A stretch of DNA of 60,000 bases from Cristatella mucedo. Its lineage: Eukaryota; Bryozoa; Phylactolaemata; Cristatellidae. Location of the stretch: NCBI GenBank assembly GCA_009760855.2, contig WPIO01000097.1:1026001-1086000 (forward strand), written 5' to 3'. The position numbers and the translations under genes were made by a program. This document shows positions 1-12,000 of the stretch, piece by piece. The first letter of the stretch is position 1; each line of letters begins with the position of its first letter. A model generated the notes under the pieces. The model saw nothing but the letters and a program-made list of their open reading frames with translations. It made no database searches and had not been told where the DNA came from.

Positions 1-1260
1 TGTGGTTTCCTGGCGATGCGCCTGGTTTCTTTCTGCTGAGTAAGTGTTGGTCTTTGTACGCGTCGCTGCCTGAAGCCTGCCGGAGCCGCTAGATAGGCGA
101 GCCTTGTTCTCTTGCCTTTTTTGGGAAGGGGGTAGGGTTAGTAGCTTGTAGTGCTACACCTATAATTGCTACATCGTCTGACTCACAATTTCGACGCATG
201 TCGTTTTTGTCACTGGCCAAGTTGCGTTGAGTGGGAACTGCGACTGGCATGCTGTGTGTGCAGTGTGAGGGTTGGTTTGCCGAAAGCATCTGCCACCACT
301 GTTTACTGAAGGGGCTTCGGGTGAGCTTGGCCTGCTGAATCAGACCTGACCTCCCAGGGGCCGGGCTACTTGACCTCATTGTCTGCCAGAAGTGCCAGTG
401 TCAATTGTCTTCGCCAAAGCAAATAAAGATTGACAGGTGCCAACTTAACCTGTGCCAGCTGGAGAATCATTGCTTGCAATTGTGGCTTAATAGGCTAAGC
501 CGTGGTCAATGAACCAGGATGAGAGCTAAAAGCCTGGTGTCACTGCTGTGCTGAGCTGTTTTTGTACCACTTCAGTAGGCTGGCAGCACTGCCATCTGCA
601 TGAGCCATTTAGTGGGTGCTGGTGTGTCAGCTGCCGAGCCTAAGCCGGATTGAGCACCAACTTTGCACTTGACCAGCTGCCCCTTTATTGATAATGCACA
701 CCGAGGCTGGGAATGCCTAACTGGCAGCTTTCCCAGGCTTTCAGCTAGCTTACTTGGTTATACCCTCATGCTGGTAGCAGCTTGCTGTAGCAGCAAGCAG
801 TGCTCTTTGACCAGTACCAGATCTGTCACTGACTAGCTGATTTGTCGTTAGCCATTGCTGGTCTTTTCATTAGTCTGTGACTGTAACTGGCGTGGACTGA
901 TTTATCAACGTTAAATGCAATCTGCGGTGCTGTGCCTATGTTTAATAATTCTATTGAGAGAGTAGCACTTGCTAGTGTCTCACTACTGGGAAGATGGTGT
1001 GGGAGTACTCGAGCTAATCTTATCTGTCGTTGGCAAGCTCCAAGTGTGCTCCTGGCTGTACCACTGTTTAATTGGGTCAAGGTCAGTGACAGAGACAGCG
1101 GGCCTTAACCCCCCCCAGTCAAGGCAGTGACATAATAGCCCTTTATCTCCCCCGACCGTCATCAACCCGAAATTATGTCATAATTCCACTCAATGAGCAG
1201 TTGAGTTCGGGCCGAAGAAACACTAGTTTTGCAAATAATTTTTAATTAATCGTAGGTATT
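1..1260. other. Upstream DNA, no gene recognised
   Basis: No reading frame here resembles a known protein. An AATAAA lies at 422-427, which could be a polyadenylation signal of a gene further left, but nothing else supports that. Confidence 0.4.
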
Positions 1261-1299
1261 GTTACCTACCTACGTAAAAATGCTTTCGGGCCCTTCGGT

Positions 1300-1395
1300 T
1301 TTCTTGGCTCCAGCGTTGGTATAGGTTAAGGTGCTCACCTTTGACCACCCTGAGGTCGTGGGCTCGAGCCTTGCGGCATATTTGAAATGGCGGAT
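1300..1395 (+). repeat. SINE-2 fragment (tRNA-derived head)
   Basis: Resembles the tRNA-like head of the SINE-2 family: GGTTAAGGTGCTC, then GAGGTCGTGGGCTCGAGCC as a B-box-like element. The LINE-like tail is missing. Confidence 0.6.
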
Positions 1396-1399
1396 AGCA

Positions 1400-3301
1400 G
1401 AAGTTCACCTAAGGCGCTAGCAAATGAATCACACACACACAATTCAGAATTGCTAGCATTATTTTTCCTAATCGCGGCTAGGATGGTTTGAGATTTGGTA
1501 ATTGACAGTTTCTGGCCATTATCCGTCGGTGTCACATGTCATGGCATCTATTTACATCCGACAAATTTATATCTGCTTTCGATACTCCCCTACAGAGGGT
1601 GCCGCTTAGTGTAAGCAAAGAGGTATGCGTATGCTTGCTCACCAGGTTGCAGTTGATAAGCCATTTTGGAAATCAGGATCGAGGCCAAATTGCCTGCCCC
1701 TCCAATGAATGATGGGTGGCTGTTCAAGTTATTATTCTGGATGACTTGAGTAGGCATACATAAAATAAAGGAGCATTCCTTTGCTTTGGCTGTTTGATTC
1801 TAAAATAACCGATACTTTTCGGTGGGGGAGAGCCTACCAAGCAGATGATGTAGTTTAGAAATCGGTGTATTCATTAGTCAAGCTGGATGCAACACTCTAA
1901 ATGGCTGTGGACCACGTCCCTTAGTAGTTAGCAAATAGCCCTGTGAAGGACTATGGGTCTAGATTTAGTTTAGCAACCAATTTTGAGGGCAGAAATGAAC
2001 AAACTCAATGGACAACTTAAGTATTATCTGAGGTAGCTCCTAAGCAGTGCCTGCTAGAGGGAACTCGGTGTTTTAGCCTTTTAAGTGTTAGTGAGCTGCA
2101 GGCTAGATGCAGATAGAAATAGCATAACGTAATTTCTGTGCTATCGATTGATTTTGAGAAAGAAAGAAAGAGAGAGAAATCGACCCATGTAATTGTAGCT
2201 TAATCTGACTCACTGCAATGTAACTTGAGCATCTGCAGTTGCTGTTCCTGTAGGCAGGGTTGTGGTGTCATGCCTTCTGGCCCGTGGGCTGTTAATGTAT
2301 GCTTGGTCTTTGATTGGTGCTTCATCAAGACTGTGGAGTTGGTCTGAGGCAGATGAAAGACTGATTAAGCCGAGCAAGGTTTGTTTTTCTTAGCCAAGAC
2401 CGGCTGACACTGACCGAAACACTCAATGGTGTTCATCTATCATTTGGTGTCATCAACACATGCCTCCTTCATAGCTGGAATGATAATGTGACAGGCAAAA
2501 TATCAACCCATTCCTGGTTTTATACCGACACAACTATGGCTATGAAGGCAGTCTCCCAAAGGCCCACCGTTGGGAGTAGAGCTTGCTAAGACATGTATTG
2601 GTTAAAGGCAGTACACACATTAACTTGTTCGAGAGTGCAGCAGCATCGAACGTTGTGATCAATATAGTGCATGTTGTTGGCTGTGATCCATGGCCAGCTT
2701 TCTTATGATTTTCTGTGGGTAACACTGACCCACTAATGTGATCTTCTCTTTACAGCTGCAGCTGGCCTTCGGCACAGGCCTACCGATGATGCTAACTATT
2801 ATATTAAATAACATGTTTGAAGTTAATTTTTCAGTTTCAAGATGATTGGAAGTTGTAGGCATCGTACTAGGGCATTACAGGAACTTCGCCATACCTAAAA
2901 CATGCATCTACGGTTAAAAAAAACTCTCGTGGCCAAAAAATGCCACGTATCCACAAAAATTGCAAGTACCGAAAAATAATTTTGCTTGACGTGGCGAATC
3001 CTGAAACCTCGCTGTTACCGGTCCAACTCCACTCATTGAGTTTTCGAGACTACTATTCAATAGGCGTTTAACAAGCTTTGGCCTTCAATTTGCGTTTGAG
3101 GACTTGAGCAGAATTTTAGTGCACTGAATGAATGCATTTGTATGTTTGTAGTTGCATTGGCCTTAGTGGTCATCGCAGATGGTTTTTAATTTCACTGCAA
3201 GATTGATGGTGATAAATACCATTTGCCCCTAAGAATCCTATCGTATGATATATTTTTGGTAGCTTACAGTTTGCTAAACACAAGAGATTTTTTGTAGCTT
3301 A
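1400..3301. other. Non-coding stretch, nothing recognised
   Basis: No coding or repeat family recognised. A short purine run lies near 2157-2179. Confidence 0.35.
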
Positions 3302-3413
3302 AACCAACAAAGGTTGAAGATTTCTTTGACCCTGACTAAAAGAGATACCTTTGACCAACCAACAAAGGTTGAAGATTTCTTTGACCCTGACTAAAAAAAA
3401 GAAACCTTTGACC
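3302..3413 (+). repeat. 55-bp tandem duplication
   Basis: Two head-to-tail copies with a 55-bp period (3302-3356 and 3357-3413) of a unit containing CAAAGGTTGAAGATTTCTTT and ACCTTTGACC. The copies differ mainly in an A-rich run. Confidence 0.9.
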
Positions 3414-3769
3414 AGAGGTGATAGGCAGCCATAAACCTAAGTTGTGCAGGGTCTGCATATTTTTGACATGCGTTTCAAGTATATTTAGGGATCCTGGGAA
3501 CCACGGTATTCGGAAAATCAGAGCTGTTCAGTTTAAAGCGATTGAAAGAACCGTGAACCGAAAGCTCTCCCGTGTCTGGTCTGGCCTCTGGCAGAACAGA
3601 AATCCAACAATCGATAGCACTCGACTACCACGAATCTCCAGGGGCTTGGCTGCAATTCTTCTGCTTCCGATGAGGCACGGAACTGCCAGCTGTATTTGCT
3701 AACTTGGAACTTCTGATTATGTACTGAAAGGAGTGCTGCTCTCCCTCGAGTCTAAAGCCTGCAATCATG

Positions 3770-4862
3770 CCGGCTGACTCTCGGCAGCATTTGATACTAT
3801 TGATCACGGAGTCCTTCATTGGCACTCTCGGCGCCCCGGCATCACTAGCTCTGCAGTGTAGTGATGGTTTAGGTCCTATATCAGTGGGTGACTTCAGAGC
3901 ATTGATGTCAATGGGCAACAATCATCTGAGGAGCCTCTCAATTGCTAGCTACCTCCTGGAATCTATGCTTGTTCAGGTTCTTTTCATATTTAATATTCTC
4001 CTAGCCGATATAATCGCCAAGCAAAAGCTTGGCCTTTCCTGTCTATGCAGATGACACACACAGCTGTTCCTATGTTTAGAACCCTCACTGCATGTCAAAC
4101 TCTCAACTTTCTTACTGCATGTATTGCTGATATTTACACTTGGATGGCAGCAAACTTTCTCAAATTGAATGAAAATAAAACCAACTTGAGAATTATGAGT
4201 AAACCCAATGTTATTCAGAAATCGGAAAGCCTAGCCTATAACATGGGCTTGGCCAGCATATCTTATCTGCACGAAATCTGAATGTACTATTCCAAAGTGA
4301 CCTTTCACTAAACCACCCCATCAACTCCACAGTAAAGTCTGTCTAGGTTCAGCAACATAAGATTGCAAAAATAGCAGGCCAGCTTAGAGATACCACATCT
4401 TTTTTGGTCCATGCATTTGTGACATCCAGTCGCGACTTGTGTGACTCACTACTTGCTGGTCTTCAGGGCCAGTAAGGCGATTACATGTGGTGAAAACTCG
4501 GCAGCTTAGCTTGTCTGTCGTAACCGGCACAACTGCCGAATTACACCTCTTCTCACCGACCTGCACTGGCTCCCCGTTAAGTAGCATAACGACTTGAAGA
4601 TTTTGTCACTCACTTTTAGGTCCCTCTCATTCTTATGCCGGGCGTAGCTTGTTGGATTAACTCCTAATCCGATTAGGCCACATTACACCTGCTCTTCTGA
4701 CTCAGGTTTTGAAGCTGTGCTTTGAACTAACCTCAAATCCAATGGGGACCATGCCTATACTTAAGACTGCTTATAGTTAACTGCTTCCGAAGCCTATAAC
4801 TACTAAGCAATTGGCATGCTCCCTGGTGCCCCGAAAGAGTTCTCTTAAGGTGCTATAAAATT
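3770..4862 (+). mobile_element. LINE-B remnant, decayed non-LTR reverse transcriptase
   Basis: Frame-broken remnant of a CR1/L2-like non-LTR element. Pieces of the reverse transcriptase C-terminus and downstream region are readable across frames (an FDTIDH-like start, DDTQL-like region, then KIRPCL-like and DLHWLPV-like segments). It ends in the family tail AGTTCTCTTAAGGTGCTATA. Confidence 0.7.
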
Positions 4863-5750
4863 GACTAACCATAATTGTTATTATTATACCTTGATGGGAT
4901 TTTCCTGTGACTGCATATTTGGGTTTACTTGTACATTTGGCTATTCTCTCGGTTCTACTCGGCTAAGTATGTACAGCATAGAAAGGGTGCATGCGATTTC
5001 ATTGTCATTTGTTGGAGAGAGAAAGAGAGAAGTGAAGGAAGTAATGAAATATAGAATGTTGCTCTCGGGAATAGATCTCAGTCTTACTTGCACTTATTGT
5101 GAGCAGCGTGCTAGTCTCTTGTGCCGGCACTACCAAGCCTTTTTGTTCTGTACTTGCATGGCTCATTTCTTTTGGGCATTCATTGAATCTGTACCTGCTG
5201 CCATTTGTGGCTGTCCGTAAGCAATCTTGTCTAATGCGGTTCTCAACGCGAATTTTTTTTTCTTTCGTTGCACCATTGCCTTCTCCAAAAATACAAAGAT
5301 AAATATTTATTTATTGAGTGAACTACAATTTGGATGGTCACTGTTTGTGAGTTCCTTAGGCCCAAACGGCCTACTTGCCGGTTTGGACCAAATTGCAAGC
5401 AAGCTAAAGATATCTTAAGTCAGTTGACCTTGGTGTAAAATGATGGCCTACCCTACCCATTGAAGGAATTTTTTGGGGTGCCAAAATGCAGTTGTCCCTA
5501 GGAATTTGTTAGCTTATCGTTATGGTGCAGGAAGGGGGCTCGTAGATGCTTTTCTGCCTGACTGCGGCTTTCTCTGTAATGCAGTCCTGATTCATTGGGA
5601 CACTTCCTACAATCGAGGAAGAAATTTGAACGAGGCACTACTCAGATTGCATGAAAGCAGGTTTTCAAGCTTGCATATTAAGTTTGGCTGACCCATGCTT
5701 TAAGCTGACTTGGTAGCTTTTAGATTGGTGGCTATGCTTGATAGGACTTT

Positions 5751-6348
5751 GGTGAGCCGTGATGGCACACTAGGTAAGGCAGTTGCTTTACACTAACCCA
5801 CAAGGCCTGCCACGGCTTGGCTCCTTCGTACCTAGCTGAACTGCTGCATCAGTTTCAGCCTGTTCGTGCCCTGAGGTCCTGTGTGGACAATAAATTAGCT
5901 GTCCCATTCCTCCACTTAAAGACAGTTGGCGACAGAAGCTTTAGCTCTGCAGGTCCTAGACTGTGGAACTCACTTCCACAATTCTTACGCAACGACATCT
6001 ACTCTCCAACTGCCGACTATGGCACATCTTTTTCAGCGGTCCTGAACTGCTACTTCTATGCTACTCACTACCTCAACTGTTCTCCTGACTCTGCTATGCT
6101 TCCCACTTTCTTTGTTTCGTGAGATGAAGTCTGTTGGCTACCGAAAGCCTTTATGACTTTGTGGAGTTACAGACCGAGATACATTACATTACATTTCATG
6201 ACCTCGGTCCCGAGGTCGTGGTTTCGATTCCTGTGGTGGGCGATCCTTCATCGCCACTGCAAGCGGTGGTGATAGCCGTAAAGGCTCTTCTGTCGCTATA
6301 CAAAAAGAGGCTGTTTAATCAGCTAGGATTTATTTATTTTATTTATTT
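5751..6348 (+). mobile_element. SINE-1 copy split by a LINE-A insertion
   Basis: The left part (about 5751-5789) has the tRNA-like GTGATGGCACACTAGGTAAG A-box region. The right part (about 6196-6348) resumes with GACCTCGGTCCCGAGGTCGT, the B-box and the ATTTATTT tail. Joining the two parts restores the family consensus. Confidence 0.85.
5790..6195 (+). mobile_element. LINE-A 3' fragment
   Basis: 5'-truncated non-LTR copy. It encodes the family C-terminal segment (HGLAPSYLAELLHQFQPVRA and SFSSAGPRLWNSLPQFLRN) and ends in an (ACATT)n tail. It lies inside a SINE-1. Confidence 0.85.
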
Positions 6349-6484
6349 GTGTGAGGATAGTGGCTTCGATAAAATAATGTTCTGATGTCGGACAAGTAAT
6401 GTTTTGTAATCTGCAAAATACTAATTGTAATTGCTTAGTGTATTGCATTGCATCGCCGAGCATGTTTAAGTAAAATCAATATAA

Positions 6485-6630
6485 TTCATTTTTATAGCGC
6501 CCCATGAGAACTTAAAATCTCTATACAGGCGCTTTGCATATGCCTCGGGGCTCGAGCCCACGACCTCAGCCAGACCTTGGTCGGGGCGAGCACCTTAACC
6601 ACTGGACCAAACCAGCTCGGCTAATGAATG
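6485..6630 (-). mobile_element. SINE-2 copy
   Basis: On the minus strand: tRNA-like head with TCCAGTGGTTAAGG (A-box) and GTCGTGGGCTCGAGCC (B-box), then GCATATG, the LINE-like tail GCGCCTGTATAGAGATT, and a GCGCTATAAAAA-type end. Confidence 0.85.
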
Positions 6631-6649
6631 TTAGGAGTAGGGGTTATAC

Positions 6650-8007
6650 TCTCAGGAGATCAAATTCATTCAAGTCTGCCACCAACGATGCACCCCAATC
6701 TGCTAAGTGTTTGCCCCCCCCAGTATGGGCATAAGTGACGGTTTGGCAGCTGCACTACCTTTGTCGCGGGTCCGTAAATAACTCCTCACAAACGATGACT
6801 TCACATACTTGTATAAGCTCTGCCACGTGGCGTAGTTGGCTTGCACTTCTGACAGGTCAGTTTTGGATTGATTCACTTTACTCTTGTGCCACTTCACTAC
6901 TGCTAATGGTTGCATGCATTGTAGAAAAAAACATTCCCACCTGTTTGTGTTTTCACAACTGCTCTTCGAGTGTGGACCTCACTTATTGTTTGCCTGTGGT
7001 CATGTGAATATAGTCAATGGTCGTTAGAATTTTCCTACAGCATGCTGCCTCCCCCATTGACTCCCCCTCCTACTAGTGCCCAATCTGCATGAAACACTTT
7101 TGCATTGAACAGAGCCAGTTGGGTAAATGCACATCCAGGCTCCTAGTTCCCAACCTGCAATAGGCGCTTATGGATTTACAGAGAAAGTTAGGTAACTCCA
7201 TAACCTGGTTAAGCCATGGAGCAACTTTGGTATCTCTTTTGTGAGAGCAAACATGGTGTTAAACGAACTCAATATTCTGACTTGAAATGAACCAGATATA
7301 CCTTAGGAGGGTTGGCTGGCTGCTGTACTATGTTATGAATTATGCCCTGGAGTTCCGATGCTTTGTGCTCTTGACTCCCATCGACCCCAATTAACATGAA
7401 GATTGTGTTTCTAGGGATAATCTTGCCATGGCTGAAGCTTGTATATCGACCGGTGAGCAGGACGACAATTCTCCAGACGGTAAGGAGCTCGTGTTCGAGA
7501 TTTTTCCTTGATAGATAACCAAGAGGCAATACTGTAAGTGGAATGTTCGGCCACTGTACAGAATGCATTCCAGGAGGCATGTATTTGGCGTTTGAATCAT
7601 TTTTATTGACACTTCCTGATTTGTGATAGTAATTTAGTATTTATTTTTAATTGCTGCAATGCATATTAGTATCCTGGTTATCAGCCAGGTGATACAATCT
7701 GCCTTTCGGGTAGAACCGTTAATCAGTTACTTTCAGCCTGATGTTGCTGTACAGTTTGTTGGCAGCTGATCAGCAAGCAACTTTGCTGCTGAGTCGACAT
7801 CAGCTCATGATCTGAGGGCAATGCATGCTAGTGCTAATTAAAACTCAATTTCTCTTGTCAAGGTGGCAAGGCAGCATACGACGTGTCAGCAGTAGCTTTC
7901 TCTATTCTTAGCATGGCATTGTCTTTTTAATTTGTTAATTTTTAGTGTCCGTAATACATTGGCCGCAAGTGGAGATGTAGTTTGTAAATCCGTTTTTATT
8001 TGCACAG
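6650..8007. promoter_or_regulatory. Beta-catenin 5' flank or first intron
   Basis: No protein match. Because 8006-8007 looks like a splice acceptor, this stretch probably holds the end of a 5'-UTR intron. The promoter and first non-coding exon could not be placed. Confidence 0.35.
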
Positions 8008-8129
8008 GGCTGTGCCTGAACGTAGGCCTGATTACTGACATGGCTGAGGACAAGCATAAAGAAACTGCAATGTGGCAGCAGGCTCAGTATCTTGGTGACT
8101 CGGGCATCCACTCTGGTGTCACGACTCAG
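8008..8129 (+). CDS. ctnnb1: Beta-catenin exon with start codon and phosphodegron
   Basis: The exon opens after a pyrimidine-rich acceptor (AG at 8006-8007), has 32 nt of 5' UTR, then ATG at 8040, and ends at donor GTAGGC in phase 0. It encodes 30 residues. Expected GSK3 sites are S21, S25 and T29 (human S33, S37, T41); the CK1 priming serine is S33 in the next exon (human S45). K7 lies 13 residues before the degron aspartate, as the ubiquitin-acceptor K19 does in human. An upstream stop follows from the UTR frame, and this is the only ATG that gives the family N-terminus. Confidence 0.93.
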
Positions 8130-8944
8130 GTAGGCCGGCTGTCAGCCTTCATCCAAGGTCACGGTGGGATACACTGCTTTCATTAGGATATGAGTGTGTT
8201 CGTCCCTTAGGGACTGAACACTTTTGCCTCTCTATCCCCATCCGGTGCATTTTCATAGATCTGTGTCTCAAATATGTGGCAGCTTATGCATTTTGGGCTA
8301 GTAATCTGGCTGATAAGTTCTTTGGCTAGGCATGGGTGAACAACAGAGAGTGAACAGGCCCCATGCACACTACAGACGTGGTAAAAAGCATGAAAGAAAT
8401 CAGGTTTAAATGTTTCCCAAGTCTTGCCTTGCTTAGTTTTACCTTATGTATATACTAAATCAATCAGTCTCATGATCTCAATCCATGCTTGCTAGCGTTG
8501 CCATAGTTTCAGTGTCTCAGATGCCTGCTGACACTTGTGTAACTTTTTTTAACAGTTCGACCGTTCTCAGTTCATCAGAAATGTAGTAATGGTTCCTTGC
8601 TGGATTTTTGCACAGCCTTGAATCACAAATGGCATGTGTCTGAAAATGTGCAAAACTGGATTTAAACAATCACGAAAAAGTACCTGACTGTTTTTGCCGA
8701 TGTTCTTCAACTCGTGTACAGCAGGTTCACCATCATTAGCAGGTTCAACAGCACATAGATACACACACTCATTGATACACTCACTCGCGGCGTGTGCAAT
8801 GGTAAATGTTTAAATATCTATTTTACCACTGAGTTAAACTATTGACTTTGGCATGTATTGGTTCCATCTCATGAATCTCGTACCCACAACATCATTGTGG
8901 CTTCACTGCAGTATGTGTGCTTGCAATGCTCTGTGTGTGCGTGC

Positions 8945-9023
<79 letters not shown>

Positions 9024-12000
9024 CGCGCGCGGTTAACTCTAGCTTCGTAGCTCTAGGGTACAGTTTGAATCGTGGGCATCTGGGAAAGAAAGGTATTTCA
9101 CTGATGAGTTTTTAAGGATTGAACCCTGATTGTCGTTTAAGGTAATTTATTAGTCACTTACCAGTTTTGGTCGGACCACCTTACTCTTTCGGCAGACTGC
9201 TTGCATGTTTAGCTCACTATTCTGGGATACTCTGTTGGTTGTAAATGAATGCTAACTCCACAGTTTAAGGGGTTTCTTACCGATAGAAAATGATGTACTA
9301 ATCCGTAACCGTTAAGTGACCGACAATGGGTGCTTCACTCGATCCTTTCTGATGTCTACTAATTGTATTTTCGATTCAGCTTAGTAGATAGCCAAATTGT
9401 GGAGCTTAGTGGGTACCATTCTCATGCCATGTTGTTTGGAATGGAAGCCGTGATGATGCTAACTGTCTGATCTCTATTTTTGTCTGCTGCATTCACTATA
9501 ATGTTTGGTCGATATTTAGGCTCCATCCCTGTATGGGGGAAGTTATCTGGACGAGGCAGATGAGAAATCGCATGTATGCTCATTGGAGCATGGATGTTGC
9601 TGCAGCTCAAACGTTGATCCAGCTGCAGGTATGCTGTTGAAAGCTCTCTTTCGAAACGCATTATCAAAATTCACCGAATTGACTGCCTGAGTCTTCTCGA
9701 CTTATGGTAGGTTTCGAACAAGTCTATTTACTTACTTTAGATGAAGCTGACAAGTTACGTGTTGATGTCGGCTCCGAGCAGTTACTCGAAAGTGCACTCG
9801 TCAACTTGATGGACTACCAGGATGACTCCGACTTTGCCTTGTGTGCTATCCCTGAGCTGGTGAAGCTTTTGCAAAGTGGAAACCACCGTGTCATGAGCCG
9901 GGCAGCAACAATCGTCCAACAACTGACAAAGAAAGAAACAAGCCGACATTCTATCATGAGCTCGCATCCGTTGGTGTCGTCGTTGGTGCATGCAGTGGAG
10001 ATCATGAGTGATACAGAGACCCTTCGTACCTTGGCTGGCGTGATGCACAATCTCTCTCATCACCGACAGGGCCTTTCGGCTTTGTACACATCATCAGGCA
10101 TTTCGGCTCTAGTAAAACTGTTGAGGTATGATCTTCATATTTATATTGTGATCTGCATGTTGCAGTAAGGGAACATTTCTGTTCATGGCCTACCACGTTG
10201 TCCAAGCACTTTCTAGTCGACTAGATGCCGACAAGAAATTGATTCTTGATTGATGCAGCCTTATTTGTTGTTGCAGCGTACCCATTGAAAATATTCTCTT
10301 CCCCACGATCACATCACTTCACAACCTTCTGCTGCACCAGGATGGATCAAAGACTGCAATCAGGGTGGCCGGCGGTATCCAAAAGATGGTGGCTTTGCTA
10401 AAGAGCAAGAATGTGAAATTCCTTGCCATAACTGCCGATTGTCTTCAAATATTAGCTTACGGCGACCAAGAAAGCAAGGTATGGTCTAGGTTTATTTGTT
10501 AACAGTTTGTGTTTTACGTAAGACCGTTGGCAGCAAAAGTCTTTGCTCTGAAGGTCCTACCTACCTAGACTGTGGAACTCACTTCTTCGATTCTTACACA
10601 ACGACTCTCCTGCAACGGTTATGGTACATCCTTTCCAGCCGTCCTGAGCTGCTACTTCCATGCCACTCATTACCTCAACTGCTCTCCTGGCTCAGCTATG
10701 CTTATCATTGTTGCGTGCGATGAAGTCGGTTGGCTACCGAATGCATACCGAAAGCGGCTTAGGCTGTGAGTGCACTATACAAAACTCTCTTGCCCAACAC
10801 CCACATAGTCTTTGTGATTATGTTGAGTTACACACATATATATTTCATGACATAACCATATTAATCGATTACCCAGTATGCTGTTGCTTGTATAGCATAC
10901 TCTGTCATTACTTCCCCTCTTTACAGTTCTGTTGTCTTTTTGATGCAGCTGTACAATCACTGTATACCATTCTTGGGCAGATTTAAGTAGCAGCACAGCA
11001 GCCAAAGCAGTCGGTTCAGGCGATGGCATTCTTTAGGTCATATCCTACTTTTAGTAAACATTGAGGGCACTGACTTATAATATTTTAGGCTATCAATTTT
11101 TTCTCTCTACTCTACTAGTAGAAGATTTGTTACTCAGTGTAGGACTTTGTTATCTCATGTGCAAATGATTTTTTGGGTGGCCATGCTAAATTGCTGAAGG
11201 GCATTTGGCCATGCAAATTGGTAAACTGTTAATTCGCGTATAAGGCAGCCTATGTCCAGGCCATGATAGCCCAGGAGGTTAGGTGCTCCTCATCATGACC
11301 AAGGTAGCGGGTTCGAATCCTGCAGTGGCAGATCCTTTATTTCCAACTGCAAGTGGTGGTGATAGCCGTTAAGGCTCTGTTGCTACTATGCAAATGAGGC
11401 AGTCAAATCAACTAATATTTAATGTAACTATATAGTGGCTGGACATTTGTGGCCTTTGTCTAGACTGGAAAGCCCGACCTTTTTTGCTTACTCAAATGGC
11501 TTTCACCAGTTGACTTTTTGATTCGTAGGATTTATACTAATATTAATGAAGGGAATGCAGAGTAATCCTAGTAATCCTATCCTAGTAAAATCCTAGGGTT
11601 AAGCTTCTTTGCTTGACCCTAGCGTTTGCGATTCCCTCGGCCCTGTTGTCTTTGAGACTGTGTGTCGTCCTTGGTGCTGCCATGGTGAGTTAGTCACCAG
11701 GTAGAGTTGCAAATCTTTTCTCATATACATTAGATGTGGGTATTAGACATATAGTTCCACCTTTTTGCGGCCAAGCTAGGTTGAGTTTTGTGCCAGCCAT
11801 CTTCTTACGACATATGATATTGTTTTTTTATACCTAGCTTGATATTTGTGCTGCAGAAATTATTATTGAGTAGTTTTAGGTAGGTGAACTTAACTGCTGG
11901 TTTTCAAATTACTATCATAACTAAGGACCAAAGTTACATTTTTGTGGTTAACTCAATTGCAATGTTTTTGTTGTTGCTGCAGTTAGGTGCCAAACTGATT

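Noticed and set aside
89-379. 96-codon minus-strand open frame
   Set aside because: No family match, no splice or promoter support; likely chance.
7269-7612. Overlapping minus-strand open frames of 73-103 codons
   Set aside because: No recognised domains, overlapping in two frames; not enough to call a gene.
8853-9115. Open frames of [12 protein letters not shown]
   Set aside because: They are produced by the GT/GC microsatellite.
9549-9628. Alternative frame in beta-catenin exon 2 ([12 protein letters not shown]) that faintly resembles the human RVRAAMF region
   Set aside because: Joining it to exon 3 gives a stop within about 20 codons; the other frame continues cleanly and starts APSL like the family.
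11256-11425. tRNA-like sequences with good A and B boxes (here and in the other SINE-1 copies)
   Set aside because: They do not fold as complete tRNAs, recur with a constant non-tRNA body and tail, and are SINE heads rather than tRNA genes.
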